From Sitta carolinensis (Eukaryota > Chordata > Aves > Passeriformes > Sittidae), in NCBI GenBank assembly GCA_032173965.1, contig CM063294.1:6556452-6620451 (forward strand): a DNA stretch of 64,000 nt. Direction: 5' to 3'. The notes below the pieces were generated by a model. That model was not told where the DNA came from. It saw only the letters and a list, made by a program, of their open reading frames with translations, and ran no database searches. Made by a program: the position numbers and the translations under genes. Of this stretch, positions 43,011 through 57,600 are shown piece by piece (position 1 is the first letter of the stretch; each line of letters begins with the position of its first letter).

Positions 43011-45555
43011 CCTAAACTAAAAAAATCCCCTAGTTCTTATCTTTACTTCAGATTGCATCACTTCTGGGAAAAATCATTATTGCAAAGGAACAATAGAACC
43101 TCAGGCTACAAAAACTTCATTGCAATTCAGTGAAACACAGCCCAGAGAAGTCTCTAATGGAAACAGGATATGATTTGCAAATACAGAGCGAGGTGGTTTT
43201 CCAGCATTATCAAAGAGTCTCTGTGGCTAATGCAAGTTCTGCTTAGATCAGTACCTTTAGTTAACATTGAGTTCCCTCTTTTCTGGAATAATTAAATTTA
43301 AATTTCCCCAGAATAATCCCTTTGAACCTGACCACAGAAGAAACTTCAAGAGATATGTTTCAACTGGTGCTTCTTTGTTATTTTTTTTCAATTTGAGTGT
43401 CCATATTCCTGGGATTAACTGGCTTTAATTTAATTATATCATGTTATAATTAAGCCAAAAAAACGTAAAGGCCCTAAATTTTATATTTGTGCTTTATATT
43501 CAGATATATCTGAATATCAGCAAGCAATTTTAATAAGTCTGATTATTTCCTTAGTTCACAGATAACTTTGCATGTCCCTCATATACCAAAATGGTCCAAC
43601 CAAACTACGAATAAACCACCACTCATCAGCAGCACTGCAAAGCTGAAGCCATAAAATTACAGTATGACTCATTCTTCATCTCTCTGAATCATATATTAAC
43701 TTCCCAAGAAGTGATTATTTTTTCAATTTTTGGAATCATCCTTTTATTCATTCACCTTCATATATGCTATTAATAGCATTGATATTTCAATTTTTTTCTG
43801 CTATGATATGGCAGAGATCACTTTAAGCTGTAGCTGTATTATTTCCATACAAACATTTTTAAAGAGAAGAATTTCATGTTCATTGCTATTATATAAATTT
43901 AATGAGACAAAGAATTTCCAGATGTAAGAGATGAAACATAAACCCAAATAGATATGAGAACATGAAAAGGTACAAAGGGCCAGAATTAAATTTAAAAACT
44001 AGTTATTTCGTTGCTGTTCTTGTTCGTCTCTACTGAAGTTCCAGCTGCTCTGGGTTCTTTTGGGATAGATAAGTGCTGTACCAGACCCCAAGTGACTTTC
44101 TCCTTATTTTTTGTCCTGTACTTGCACAGGTCTTTTTCTCCAGGTGTTTGGCAGCTGTAGCCCTCCTGCTTGTATTCAAAGGAACAGAAAACATCAGACT
44201 CCTGTGCAAAAGCCCAAACTTTCCTACAGCTACACGAGTTAAATCCCAAATTCAGCGCCTGTGCTGAGAAGGAAAAGAGCTGAATAGAGATGGGCTGGAC
44301 CGAGGCATAGTGCAAGCCCTGTCCTTGTTCAGCTGCTGTGTGTGCAAACCCAGCCAGGGGTGCTGTGCATGATGTGTCCATGTTCATCTGTGTGTGTGGA
44401 AAGGGACATCCTCTGTCCCTCCATTTGTAGACCATTTCCAAATACTTCTTTTTGTCCGGATTTCGGTGGTGATCCCCTGGTGTCCATTGAGGCTTGTCTG
44501 GATTTTTCTCTTAACCCAGAAAGAAATGTGCTTTATACAGTCTTCTATTACAGTATGCATTATTTTAATTATTTTATTGCTGTTCATAATGTAATTCTTA
44601 TGACCTTTTATAACATAAACCAATTTGTGAAGGCCTTAGTCCAGTGAGTGGCAGTGAAACAGAACTTTGGATTGTCATCCTGAGGATGCACATCAGAGGG
44701 CAATTCCATCCTAGAGCATCAGCAGTGTCCACAGGACATTTGCCTCACAAACTGGAGACACTCTAGTGAAGTGTTTCATATCTAATCAACACAATTCCCT
44801 TTGCCTTTCTTTTTTCTTTTACTTTTCCTCCTTTTTTTTTAATACCTAATTTCATAAGCAATTAAGTTTAGAAAGAACATCTCTCTGCTAACAGGTTCTA
44901 AAGTTAAAAACTGATATAATTGTAGGATTTTCCAAGCCTCACGAATATTATAGTACACTTCTTTATGCAAAGACTTTCTTCCCCAATTGGTACTTGCATA
45001 AAAAAATCAAAACTACTCCAGAATTATATTTGTAGGAAACTTTATCAGTTTCTGATATTTAAAAGTCCACAATATTTTTCTGGCAGACCTTATTTCTTAT
45101 GCATTGTAGAATTGGAAATGTTTTACTGAAAGCTCAAGCAAATAAAAGACCGTATATATTTTATGAGTTTTAAGGTTTCTACTAATGGAGAAATTAAATC
45201 AGGGGAGGCAAAAACTTCAGTATCAACTATAACTTGCCAGGCAGTATGGAATTGACCAATATGAAGAGTCATTCCAGGATGCATAAATTCTTTCAAATTA
45301 CGTCACACTTTCTAATCTGAAAGCCTGCTGACGCTGCAGACATTGTTGTGTTATGGAATGTTTCAGATCCTTACAAAAGAAAGGAATAATTTTAATATTT
45401 TACCTTGCTTTCTTGGAATTTTGGGAATTGAGATGTACAGATGACTCTTTTTTTCAAGGTAAAAGAAAAAAAAAATGAAATTTAAGACTTGCCAAGACAA
45501 AGCAAGTCAATAATTCTATAATGTACTTAATAGCTCTCCTAACCTTCAAGTAATA

Positions 45556-46142
45556 TGCTCTGGTTTTGTCTGGGACAGGGTGCATTTTGTTCTGAGTAGC
45601 TGGCACAGGGCTGTGTTTTTTGCATTTAGCATGAGAATGATGCTGGTGCCACACTGATGTTTGCTGTTGCTAAGCAATTCTTACCCCAAGTTACGGCACT
45701 TTCTGTCTCATGCTCTGTAGGCAAGTAGTTGCAGAAAAAGCTGGGAGGGCACCTAGCCAGAGCCTGACCCAAACTGGCCCAAGGGACATTCCACACCCTA
45801 GGATGTCTGCCCTGTGCATGAACTGGGGAGTGGGCTGGGGGCTGCCACTCACTGCTGGGGCTGGGCACATCAGGCCTTGGTAGTGGCCAAGTGCATTGTG
45901 CATCACCTGCTTCTCTTGGCTTCTGTCCCTTTCTCTCTCCCTTATTTTTACAGTTATGATTAGTGTCATTTGCAACTTGCTAATGACAGTAATATTTTGT
46001 TTTAATTATTAAATTGTTCCTATCTCAGCCCATGAGGTTTATCTTTTCTTTCTGATTCTCCTCCCCACTGGGGAGAGGTGCTGGGTGGGGAGTGAGTGAA
46101 AAGCCAGTTATGCTCAATTGCTAGCCAGGGAAAACTGTGGCA
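45556..46142 (+). mobile_element. Solo LTR of an avian endogenous retrovirus (about 587 bp)
   Basis: The element starts TGCTCTGGTTTTGTCTGGGA and ends AAAACTGTGGCA, matching the TG...CA ends of a common avian ERV LTR that I remember as starting TGTCCTGGTTT and ending near GGGGTTAAACC. Internal landmarks also match: ccaaactggcccaagggaca, gtgcattgtgcatcacctgc, and a poly(A) signal ATTAAA at 46008-46013 followed by tgttcctatctcagcccatg. No gag, pol or env remains, so it is a solo LTR. Flanks show no convincing target duplication, suggesting age. Orientation is plus, antisense to GABRG2. The family name was not checked. Confidence 0.75.
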
Positions 46143-49100
46143 ATAGATAGATAAAGAAAACAGGACGAAGTGGTGGAATGCTCCAGACAAGTATCTTGCT
46201 GGGATTGCCAAGTTTGCTTAAGTGATGTTTGAAGGATATAACAGCAGGTCTTCTGAGATTTTGAATAACAAAAGTTCTCTGAACATATCAAATAATGCAA
46301 GACCTAAGATGTGAAGTTTTAGGACTCAGTTTCAGTTGTCACAACACGTACATCCAAAGCATCAAATGCATTAAGTCCCCTGTGGAACATGGACTTGACA
46401 GTACTTGGCTTTAATCATACCTTTCATGATGCAATCTTGCCCTGGCCCTGTTTTTATCTAGATTTGGTTTCTTTTCTGACTCTATTCATGCACTTCTCAG
46501 CTTTTTAGCTGAGACCAGCTTAAATGCTTTGTTATTTTCAGATTATCTCTGTGCCTCAGGTGATTTTTCACTCCTGGTGCGATGCCTGCATGAAGCTGTC
46601 AAACTAAGACATTACTTTAGTAAAAAATGGTCAGATTCAATCCTCAGCACAATGTCGTTTATTAGTCCTCACTTGGCAAATTGATAATCTTTTCATTATT
46701 ACTTCATCCTCTTTCCCTGAGCTCTGGCTCTTGTTTGTCCAATATTGTCTGCTGCAGCAAGAAAGCTCCTCAGACTGTCAGACTGCTGTTTGGAGCACTA
46801 ATACACTTTTGGAGTTTTCTAGAAATGGTAATGCAACCTAACAGTATCTTTTTAAGACAACATACTTAAGTACTCAGCATTTGGCATCCTAATTAGAAGG
46901 GTTTGGATTACATAGCCTTTCACAGAGACCTTACATTCCTATTGTCCATTCTGAGGTATATTTCTATTACATGTGTCTAGAAAATAACACCTCAGTAATT
47001 TTCAATTTTAAAAGAAATACAAAATTTCCCTGGAAAAAATAATCTTACTGCACTGAGGAGTGTAATAACTGATCCTTCATATATTTAGACCCTTCCTCTC
47101 TTTGAATCTACACATTTCTCCTGTTGCTCTGTAGTCATCTGTGTTTGTATCTGCATATAGCCAGCCAGCCTTCTTCATCTGAAGATACAATAGCAAGTTA
47201 TCCAGTTTCTTCAGATACGTATATTTAAAGCAGAATGTAATCCCTCAGGAAAATGGTATCCAGGTCATATTTATCCTCACATCTAAATGCTTGTATCATA
47301 CTGTCTACTGAGTGCATATTCCTCCCAGTTATGTATGGAAGATCAAGAGATGCAGAGCAGTGTTCTGCCTTGAGACACAGCATCTTCGTGCTGCCACTCT
47401 GAATGGGAAGTGGAATATTCCTCTTGGGGCACACAGAGGAAGTGCATGGACCTTAAGTACAGAGTAGGAGATAATTTGAAAATTAGATTTATGCATCAAT
47501 ATTCAGTGCTTGTGACCTTAGCAAACCCTTGCAAAACGTTTTGTTTCTAACGGTCCTGTTCCACCCTAATTTACTAGCATTCTCTATGAACTTTGGAAAT
47601 GGTGGTCCTCCTCCTACCCTACACTTGTTGACCGTGATTGGAACACTAGGATTTGGGGTCTGTTAGACTGTAGGGAAAGTGAGTTACAGATTTGAGGAAC
47701 CATCTGTGCATATGTGCTGGCCTAGGTCCCAAAGGTTCCACAGAAGGAATTAGTCGTGCTAGGAAGCATAGCCAGGGGAATGTACACTGCACTTAAGTGA
47801 TTTAATCAGCACAGTGGGTGTGAAACTTCATTGCTTCCTGGTTGAAGATTCTTCATACCTGTGCTGTACGAGTGGGGAATTACACCCATTAGTGCTCTCT
47901 TTATGCATGTTTAAGTGACTGTGCAAAGTGTAAGGTACTGGGGAAAAAGCCTGTAATTGGTACTCAGGAAATGTTTGGAGACTAGTGCAAATGCAAGAGA
48001 AAAGAACAGCTTTATAACACCACAAGGAATTGGTGTCATAATTATAGTTCAGGTAACAACACTTAGAGTTAAGATTGTCTCACGCTTATTATTGAGATTC
48101 TTTCTGTTGTTCAAAACACTGCTGGATTGAAATTATTGAAAGAGATGCAAAAAAGCTTCAAAAATCAGATATTGGCCACATGGCCATGTTACTTGTATGT
48201 GTTACTTGGTTCATTCTCGAATGGTTTTCGATGGGAACATTCAGTGTTTCATTTCTATTAAGGATATGGAGTTTTGAACAGGAAAATTCAGTTAGGTGAG
48301 AGGGTTTGCATTTTTAAGTCATTCATGACTGGCTTAAAAGCTTTGGCAAACAGTGAATGTATGCATGGACACGTCCATATGAATAAGGTTTTTGAGAGTT
48401 TAGAAGAAGACTTTTGTTTTCTCTCTGTTTCTTCTATGCACCACTCTGAACAGCCCCGCAGAAACAGATGGACTTACAAGTGGCTCTCTTCTTCTAAAAT
48501 TGTGTTTGTTCCTTCATAAATTCCGCTTCCTAAAATCTCCAGAATTTCTCTGTTTTGCTGAGAGTTTACAGCACATGAGATGACCTCATGCTGACTCCAT
48601 GGTGTCAGGAGTTGCCTTGTGAAGCTCTTCTCTCCAAGTAATCACATGTCTTCTACCCCAGGGTCTAAATGGTAGTTTCTTTGACTATTTAGTTGCCTTA
48701 AATATTTTTGTCAATGTTTAGTAGTATAAAAATCAATATCTGATTTAGTAGTTCTGATTATAATGTAGAGCTTTTTGTGCTTAAAATTTTAAGATCTGTG
48801 GAGAAAATAAATTATATTGGAGTATGTTGGTAATGAATCAATAAATGCCAGCAAAAGCTACCAAGTATCTTTATTATATCCTTTTAAAATTGGAACCTTT
48901 TCTCCACTACATGAATTTGTTAAACTGCCAAAAAAAAAGTCAGATTGGAGAACAGTAATGCATTATCCAAACACTCCCATTATTTCTAGTCATCATTTGC
49001 TCCTTCAGGACAGATCAAATGGCTCAAAACGAGGATTGATGTAGGTTACAGATTCTCTGGTATGTAACAGGCAGAGTTTTGTTAGTACAGCAAATAACAA

Positions 49101-51657
49101 CCGCATGGTTCCTGCACCAGCTGTCCAGATTCCCAATGGGCTTTTATTCCCTAAATTTGCACAGAAACCATACAGAGAAAAGCAAGCACTTTTTAAAATA
49201 TTTGTTTAAAGAGATGTATGAAAATATAGACAGAAATTAAACCTTTTCTCAAAATTACATCCTATAAACAAGTATATAAATATATTACATGCTTCTAGAT
49301 GGGAAACCCTGTCCAGTTCCTCTTTCTGGATGGAGTATACATAGGGGAAAAAGCAAATTAAAAAAAACCTCGTGCCACAGGAGGGCACTGTCACCTCAGA
49401 ATAGAAATGAGAAAAGCTTGCGAGTCTGCCAGTGGAAAACCAAACTCTAAAAATTTCTAATTATTCTTCCCATTGAGTGTTTATACAAACAACTGAAATG
49501 GCACAACTGACTTGTGTGGGTCTGTTATTAGATAAGCACTTTTAAAGACTAAACCAACTCTTGTGTGATAGAAATATCCCCCAAGTACCATCACCTTCAT
49601 GCTACAAGTAATGAATATAAACTGCATCAATTGTTAATGAAGAACAACTGTGGCAGCAGAATTTATCTTCTTTTCCTTATAAATAGCTAATAGATACATC
49701 CTTGTTCTCTCTCTCTTTTACTGTGAGCATGGTCAGCAGCCTCCTTTTCTGTTAGGCAGAGAACAGAGCCAGTACTCTTGGCTTATTTTAGAAGAAGGAA
49801 TGGTTAGTGGTAGTTTGATGGAATAGATGTTTTTTCTTGGGTTTAGTCATGGTATGTGGAAATACCATTAAAACAGTCTTGTGTGATGTCTATAGGAACT
49901 TCAAAATCTCTCCAGTTCTTAAAAAGTTTATGGATTAGTACAGACTATAAAAATAATAGTAAATGGAACCAAAAGGGTTTAAAATGCATCCTTCATAAAA
50001 GAGTCAGGCTTGGTGCCATTTTTAGACAGACATTCTGCAATAATAGAAAACAACTGATAGGTAAACTTGTGGGGCATTGCCTGTAAAGCAGGAAGTTTCC
50101 TGATTTCCTTCCCACTGTGAGCCCTCCTGGCACACTGGAGGGCAGCAAGGTTACCCAAAAGTCGCTGCAAGGGGAGAGAAAATGAAAGGAAAAGGAAATA
50201 ATGTGCACAAAGCCTTTTCTCTTTCATGTCAAATCAGGTGTTGGTACCAAAGCTCTGGTGTATGCTCTGCTCAGCAGTGGCTGGAGGCAGATCCCTGCCC
50301 CAGAAAAGACAGGAAAAGGGAGAAAAGGAGACAAGAATCAGACCTCTCTACCAAGTCAAGCAAGTGTGAGACTCTGGATTACATTGCACATCTCTAAACT
50401 AGGACAAAAATCATGTAAATTGCTTAAGATTGGTGTATTTGTCCTGATGCATCTTCGTTTGGCTTTTGTGCCCGTCTCTTCTCTTGCCTTGACAGGGTCT
50501 GTGTTGGAGTTTTGCCTGTCTTGGTGAGGGTACTGAGTCAGCCTGCAGATATGGTGCAGTGAGATGTCTTACATTACAGTGGCATAAAGAAAATATGTTA
50601 TTTGTCCTAGACACACAGTTTTCTATGAGGATTCAGATTTAACCTATTCCAATAATTATCTTGTGTGAAACCTAAACCGACCTATTTTTTCTTTTCATTT
50701 TCCAACAGATCAGAAAGTTCATAAGAATGTCAAGTTCAGCACCAGTGTACTTTTAAAACAGGTCTTTTGTCACGTGGAAAAATTATATTTCCTCTTACAG
50801 TGTAATGTTGTTACATATATGGCAGGAAAATAATTTTGGCTGAAGGATTTGATCACTGGGCACATGACTGAATTCATTTCCATAAAGACAGGACAGAAAT
50901 ATGATCATAAGCTGATATGTATGAGATTTATTTGTTCCCACAGACAGAAATGGAAAGTCTGGGGAAAAGGTAAAACCAGAGGGAACACTGTTCCCTAGGT
51001 ATCTGACCATGAGTCCTTCTCCTTATCTCGTTCTTTGCCAAATGCCCTTTTCATTGGTTCTGTCCTTGACAGCTTTGTGTTCTTTCATTGACAGATTTTT
51101 AGACTGCACAAGGGCCAGAGAGTTAAAAAAAATAATTGAGTCTCTTCCTTTCCAAAAGTGCTCAATAATCTCTTTTCCTCTGAGATTTAGCTGCAAAACA
51201 CCACTAATTGTGTCACGGAGAAGTCATGATGTGAAATAAAATGGTGTAAATATTCAGCCTTTAGGACAAAAAAAGAAAATATGCCATGGCATTGCAGGTA
51301 TTTGCTTTTAACAGACTTGCCCATGGAAGCAGTGCCCTACCTGACTGCTGGCATTACATAAAGAATGGGTGAGCCATGGTCATTGCTGGTGCAGCACAGA
51401 AACTGTACCGAGTGATTTCCCCAAAAAATCTAAAAATAGAAATTCTTAATATCCATTTCTAAGCCGTGATTATAGTTTGATTATGCAATGAGGTAAAACA
51501 ATATTAAGATTTTGACAAAGCTTGCACTGTAGTCCATTTATATAAGATTATCTCTGGGATTCAGATAGCTGCAAGCCTGGTTTTCAATTTACATTGCAAG
51601 GGATGAATCCTAACTGCATTGCACAGCTGGATGGAGAGCAGGGGGCGGGAGATCTGC

Positions 51658-51683
51658 TTTTTTTTTTTTTTTTTTTTTTTTTT
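51658..51683 (+). repeat. Poly-T run (26 T) in intron 6
   Basis: Uninterrupted homopolymer preceded by gcagggggcgggagatctgc. No associated element recognised. Confidence 0.9.
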
Positions 51684-54600
51684 CAGTTTTTAAAAAATAA
51701 GGAAGTAAGGTGCATGTCTATGTATTAATGTGTCTGACATTAAACACCTCGATTTCCTGGGGGAGCAGGCAGAAGAGAGCTGCAATTAGTTTATGTTTGT
51801 GAAATGACAATCTCAGTTGATGAAACTTCTGCAAAATGAGATGAATCATTACACTCATCCAACCAAATGAAATTTCTTTATGTATGACATGACTTTCTGC
51901 CCAACATCTCTGGATTTTGTTCGGTCCTTGGCCACTCATTCCACTTGAAGTGCTGTTTTCTCAGTTCATTTGACAGAATGTGTTCCATTTCTCATTAGTT
52001 TCTAATTATAGGAGGAAAGAATGTAATGACACTAGGCAGTAATTAAAATCTATTACTGTTGTCTGCACCTTCCCTTTGAAATCACAGAGACAAGATTTAG
52101 CCTGAGAAATTTTTGCTGCTGAAAATTATCACTATGTGGAAATGTATTGAAGGATTGAATGTAAATTTAGGTGTGCTTGTTTCTAAGGTTTCATCTGTGA
52201 GTGCCAGAAAGAAAAATGAACATTACTGACCCTATATATTTACCCATGATATGATTTTTTTAGGTTGTTTGTGGCATAATTACAAAAAATTTTTTTTTTT
52301 TTTTGCTTGTCTGTGAAGGTGAATGAACTGTTGCATTTGCCTTAGGAAACACAGGAGAGTTTTTAGTGTGCAGGATTAGTATTCAGGTGTAACATCAGCA
52401 ATAGGTTGCAAGTTCTGTGAGTGAACCATTACGCTCCAGTGTCCAAATGATCTTCATGTTATAGTGCCTTCCGCTTTCTTTGACATTCCCCTTGCCCAGG
52501 AAGCATCTAGCAAGGATAGGAACTCAGCATCTCCTCTCTGAATGCTCAGGAGTGGCTCAGGTTCTAAAGAACCTGCTTGACTCCATGTGATAAAAAGTCC
52601 TTCCAGTTCAGAGATTAGAAAATGTGAGAATGACAGGAAATCTCAAGTAAGGAGAGAAAGTAGAGTCACTGTTTCCAGGCAGCAGCACCAGCTGGGGTGC
52701 TGTTCTGTCAGGAATTTTGCTGTGCCTGACACATTCTGTGTCCTTGGCTTTTTTGGATGTCTGGTTGTTATCTGAATACCTCAAGAAAAGCTGTCTGCTT
52801 CAAGAAAGCTATGCACCTATAGCAAGGCTCTGTGCCTGTTTAAAATAATGACTTCCTTAATTTTTTGTTATTTAATCTATTATCATAATAATACAGGTTT
52901 TAATATAACACAATCACCAATGCAAGCAACTAAGAAATACGCTTTATTATATTTAATTAATTTAAAGGTATCCAGATGGTATAACCATTTTCTGATAGCA
53001 TCCAAACCTGCCTGCTGCAGGGAGAACTGGAAATAACTTCTGTTTCTGTACTTCAAAGCATGAAGTACAACACATCCCTGGTACTTTAGATCAAACACAC
53101 TATCAGAATTATGAAATGGCATGGAATAAGGATTGTCAAAACTATGTAAATTTTATCATGTTGACATTTTCAGCAGTTTGCATCTGAGAAAAGAAACACA
53201 AAATAGTGATTATTTTTGTTTTATGGGGTGGCAAAGAACAAGATTGATACAATACTGTGGGTCTACATATTTGGACTTTCTAGATGAAACTGCAAAGGGC
53301 TTGTCTGAAAAACGAGTCTGGGCAAGGGGTATTAAGAGAAATGTGAGATGCAAAAATGGGAATTAAATAAATGTGACTCTTTGACATCTAGGTTAAAGAC
53401 GGCTAATAAAAAATTAGATACAGGCTTATTTGATGAATTCCACGTGGAAAAAAAAAGGTATTTAATAATTTTGGTCTAAATAACAACCTTAAAGACATGT
53501 TGGAGAACTCCCTTGGAATTAGTACTGTTTCATGAGCTTTGTGCAAGTCCTGGTTGCTGAAATAACTGCGTATGGCTAATGTAGTTCATAAACATCCCTT
53601 CTCAGACTTGCTTTTGTATCTTTGTGAATTGTCTTGCATGGCAGAGGTCATTCTTAGATTCCTCTGAATGCCTTTCATTTGGAGAGAAGAGGAATTTGAG
53701 GATACAGTACATTTAATCTTTGGTTTTGATGTTTCCAGTTATTTTCAGGGCCAGGAGACAGTAATACATAACCTGGGGCTGCAATAAAACTTGATGTTTC
53801 CTTCTCCTTCCTCTCCAGAGGAGAGAAGGCATGACTGCGTGGAGGCAATGTTCTGCAGGGGAGCTACAGATTTCACAGATTCATTCTGTCTGAACGCCCC
53901 AGCAGAAGAAATATTTATACAAGGAAGTACCACTCAAACACCAGCATCTCACTTCCAGTGGGTGCACTGGGAAGACAGTGCCATAAACAAAGAGCCCAAG
54001 GGGCCCTGGGAGGGAGGGATGCATCTGGCTTTATTGCTCAGCTGCCAGCATTACAGAGACTTCTCTTTTCTTTTTTTAGTGTTTCAATTCCATTTATTTT
54101 TAGCTTCCGTTAAATATTTCAGGATATTTCATCAGTGGATATTTAGTTTTAAATCCCCAGGAAAGCAATTCAACTAAGCAAGAAAAGACTAAATTGCACT
54201 TGAGTATGAGACCCTGGAAGGCAAAACATCAAAGAGGAAAAGTCATACAGATGAAACTCAATGCAGTGTGGTCACCTACCTAATGTTGTGGGCTCCAGAG
54301 AGCTCAGCAAGAAAAGAAAATGTCTTTGAGCACAAGAACCCAACCAAGATACATGGAAAAATGTCAGTTGTCCTGTTGGAAAACACTGTAGCCAAAAACA
54401 TTTCAAAGAATCAGTGTGGATTATTGGTCAGGACACAGAGGCAGTGGGCAAGAGATCTCAGGCCCAGTCTGAGATCTTGAGTGATGGACCAGCTGTGGGA
54501 CAGCTGTTTGGAGCACAGGCACACTGTGTTCCAACAGCACCTGCAGATTCTGCTCTAAACTTAGCTGGGAAAATTTAACAGGCATAGTTGAAAAAGGGAA

Positions 54601-57600
54601 AACAAGAAAATGATGTAATTATGTAACATTAATGAATTTTTATGCTTGTATAATAATTTTTTTGGCTTCTCACTTGAAAGAGAACTCAGAGATGTTTGAT
54701 TACTATTACTTTGTTTCCTTTGATACAAAAAAAGTAACAATTTAGGGTTAGTCATCCAAAGAAGCAATGTAAGATATATTCACAAATTATCCTATTTAAG
54801 CCCAGAGCTTGTAGTCAGTGCTATAAAGTTGGTCTGAAATTTTCTGCTGTTTTCCAAACACATTTTTCTTATAATAGTAAGGAAAAAACCAAACTCCATT
54901 CAGTTTTATGTTCATGCCTTTTCATGGTTCTGGGATGCCAGAAAAAAGCCAGACTAGATGTTTTGAAGTAGTTTTTATACAACATGGAAACCAAATGATG
55001 CCTATAAATCATTAGAAATTTCAGAAAATTGAACTTTTTTAAGCAATAAAAATTGCCATACACTGGGCCTTGCAAAGAAATAAGAAAAATAAAAGTGAAA
55101 AGTGCATGTGTGTTTTATTAAGTCATGGATGTGTAGGATCAGATTCCTGCACCTTTCACTAAAAAATGTTTCCAATCTCAGAATATGACTAAACACTCAG
55201 TGATATGGCTTCTCAAATGGCTGTGGGAATTCTGAACTTCTTGATACCCTTATTCTTAAAGAGTATTTATGTAGTCGAAAAGTAACCATTAGTTTCTTGC
55301 TAGATTACTAGTTAATTGCAATCTAAGTAAGTGCATAAACCAGGTAGTGATTATGCCATTCAGAGAGACAGTCCACAATTTTCTGTTTCTTTTTTCAGTG
55401 ACAGATACAGCTGGCAGCAAAACATAAATGCATTTTTAACTTCTTTTACTTGCCTCTGTCAAATCTTGACTTAAAATGAAATTACATAGCAAAGATAATT
55501 CTGTTGCTTAAAAATTCATGGGTTTATCATAAAGGCTTTCAATGTCAAAAAGCTTGCAGAAATCTGCAAGAAATTCTCCCAATTAGCTTTCCTTGGCTAT
55601 TTGTTGATGTATTAAGTTCTTCAGAAACCCATGGTATACACAGGTAGGAAGGGAGTATGTCCACACACGTTTCTGAGTTCTAATGCTAATTTCTTGTTAG
55701 GAATTCCAGTGTGTATCTTAGTGTTCACCTTCATTAGCATGGTGGACATGGAAATTGGGTACATCAGGAGGAGCTGTTGTTTGAATGAGTCTTAAACATT
55801 TCTCTGTGTGTGTATGTATTTCATGTAAGGGGAAAGAAGGGAGAAGAATAATAGGTTTATTGGGAAGTCTCAGTATTTGTAGTTTTGTTGAGGTGGTGGT
55901 GTGTTGTTGTTTTGCTTGTTAGTTTTTAGTGATAATTTTTATTACCATGGTAATCTCAGTACCTGTGTGTAGCAGTGAATGTCCCCTGACACCTTTCTGA
56001 GCACACAGCCCAATGGAGCTGCTTTCAGCATCCCCAGCATCACTGCTGCTCGTTTACAGGCTGGGTTATCCCTCTTCTCTGCTTGTATATGATGACATAG
56101 GACTGTTTAGGAGTGGAATGATTATTTTTCTTCAGATACAGACACTAGTAGAATGTCCCTTATTCCCTGACAAAAGAACTGGTTTCTTGGACTGTCAATA
56201 TATGCCTGCAGCCTATAGTGCTGCTCCAGTTTTGAGTTCCTACCCAGATGCTTGATGGTGACAGTGGTGATAGGTCTGTGTAGAAGATCTTAGAGTATTT
56301 TAAAGGTGGGTGAAAGTGCACTTGTTTTCCTCTAATTGCTAATATATGGCTGCCTGAAATTGATGCTGAGATAGCTGTGATAGTTTTTAGCTTTAACAGA
56401 GTTCTATGGTGCTCAAAAGAGCAAAATTATTTTTGTAGTCTGGTTTTTCCAGGCCTGCAGTTTCTGCATTGGGTTTTTGAAACCTGTTCTCACAGCTTGA
56501 ACATAAACATCAGGATTGTTTCTGTAAAGAAATCTTATGTTTTGGATTCTTTCTGTGTGAAGGACTTTGATGTCCCTCTGGTTTGGCCAGTGTGGGTTAG
56601 CAGTTCTGTCTCTCTCCCACCAATACAAGTGGCCTGTCCAAAATCTACAAAAGGGGTCAGCTGTTTGAGTAAAGGGATTCAGACCAATTCTCCCAGCTGT
56701 TCAGAGAAAATTTGGTGTCCTGTTGTCATTTGCCACAGCGACAGATCTCCTCCATCTCGTGAGGTCTGTTCCAGGCCTGTGAAGAGCAGCCCTCTGTCCC
56801 AGTGGTCTCGGAGCTGTTGCTGTGAGCAGAGCAGCTGTCTCACCCCAGAGCAGCCACCCGTGAGCTCTGCTTTGGGAAGCACTGGGCAGGAGCAGGCTGC
56901 TCCCACTAATGGCCATGCTTCAAGAAGGATGCCTGCCTCACAGAATTTAGAGCTGTAGTTACATTTTTCCATGAACCAAGCTTAATAGAAGGAATATAAA
57001 TTGTATGAAGTCACGTGTATTGCAGAAATAAGTGGTGTTACATGTATTACTACGTTGCATACAGCCATACCTGCATGACTCTTGCTTTTAAAATATCGCA
57101 GATCCTACATACAACATCTCTGAAAGTATTTTCACTAGGAGCATCTGGATCTGTGTTTAGGTTGACTTGTTTGATAATAACTCGTTTATTGTCAACATTT
57201 TATAAGCATCTAAAATCTGTTAAAACCGTACTTTAAAGCCATAACATATAAAGAGATTGCCAAATTCCTGGGAGTGCTCCAGAGTTCACATTTTTGAATT
57301 TTAAAGATATGACATTCTTAGTGTTGGTGCTTAGAACTACTTAGAACAATTTTTGATAAAAATACGAGAATTTTTTTTTTTTTTTTAATTTGAGACATTC
57401 TCCTAGGAGAGATTATAGTGGGCTAGTATTTGCGAGGTAAACATGATTTTCATTCTCCTGCTATCAGTTTGCCTGAGGACAAGGCCTGCTCTGTGTGCAG
57501 ACTCCAAATTGTTTCTGGTTTATTAAGTATTTTGTTTTGCAGAAGCCAGGTGCAAACCTTCAGCAATGTGCAAATTAATCTTGTTCACAATCACAGTTAA

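Noticed and set aside
43992..44441. 149-residue minus-strand ORF in intron 6 on the same strand as GABRG2
   Set aside because: Does not match any GABRG2 exon, no domain is recognisable, and no evidence of splice sites joining it in phase.
56377..56958. 193-residue plus-strand ORF in intron 6
   Set aside because: No recognisable domain, composition varies along it with the underlying GC patch, it lies antisense within an intron, and shadow ORFs on the other strand cover the same patch. Length alone is not enough.
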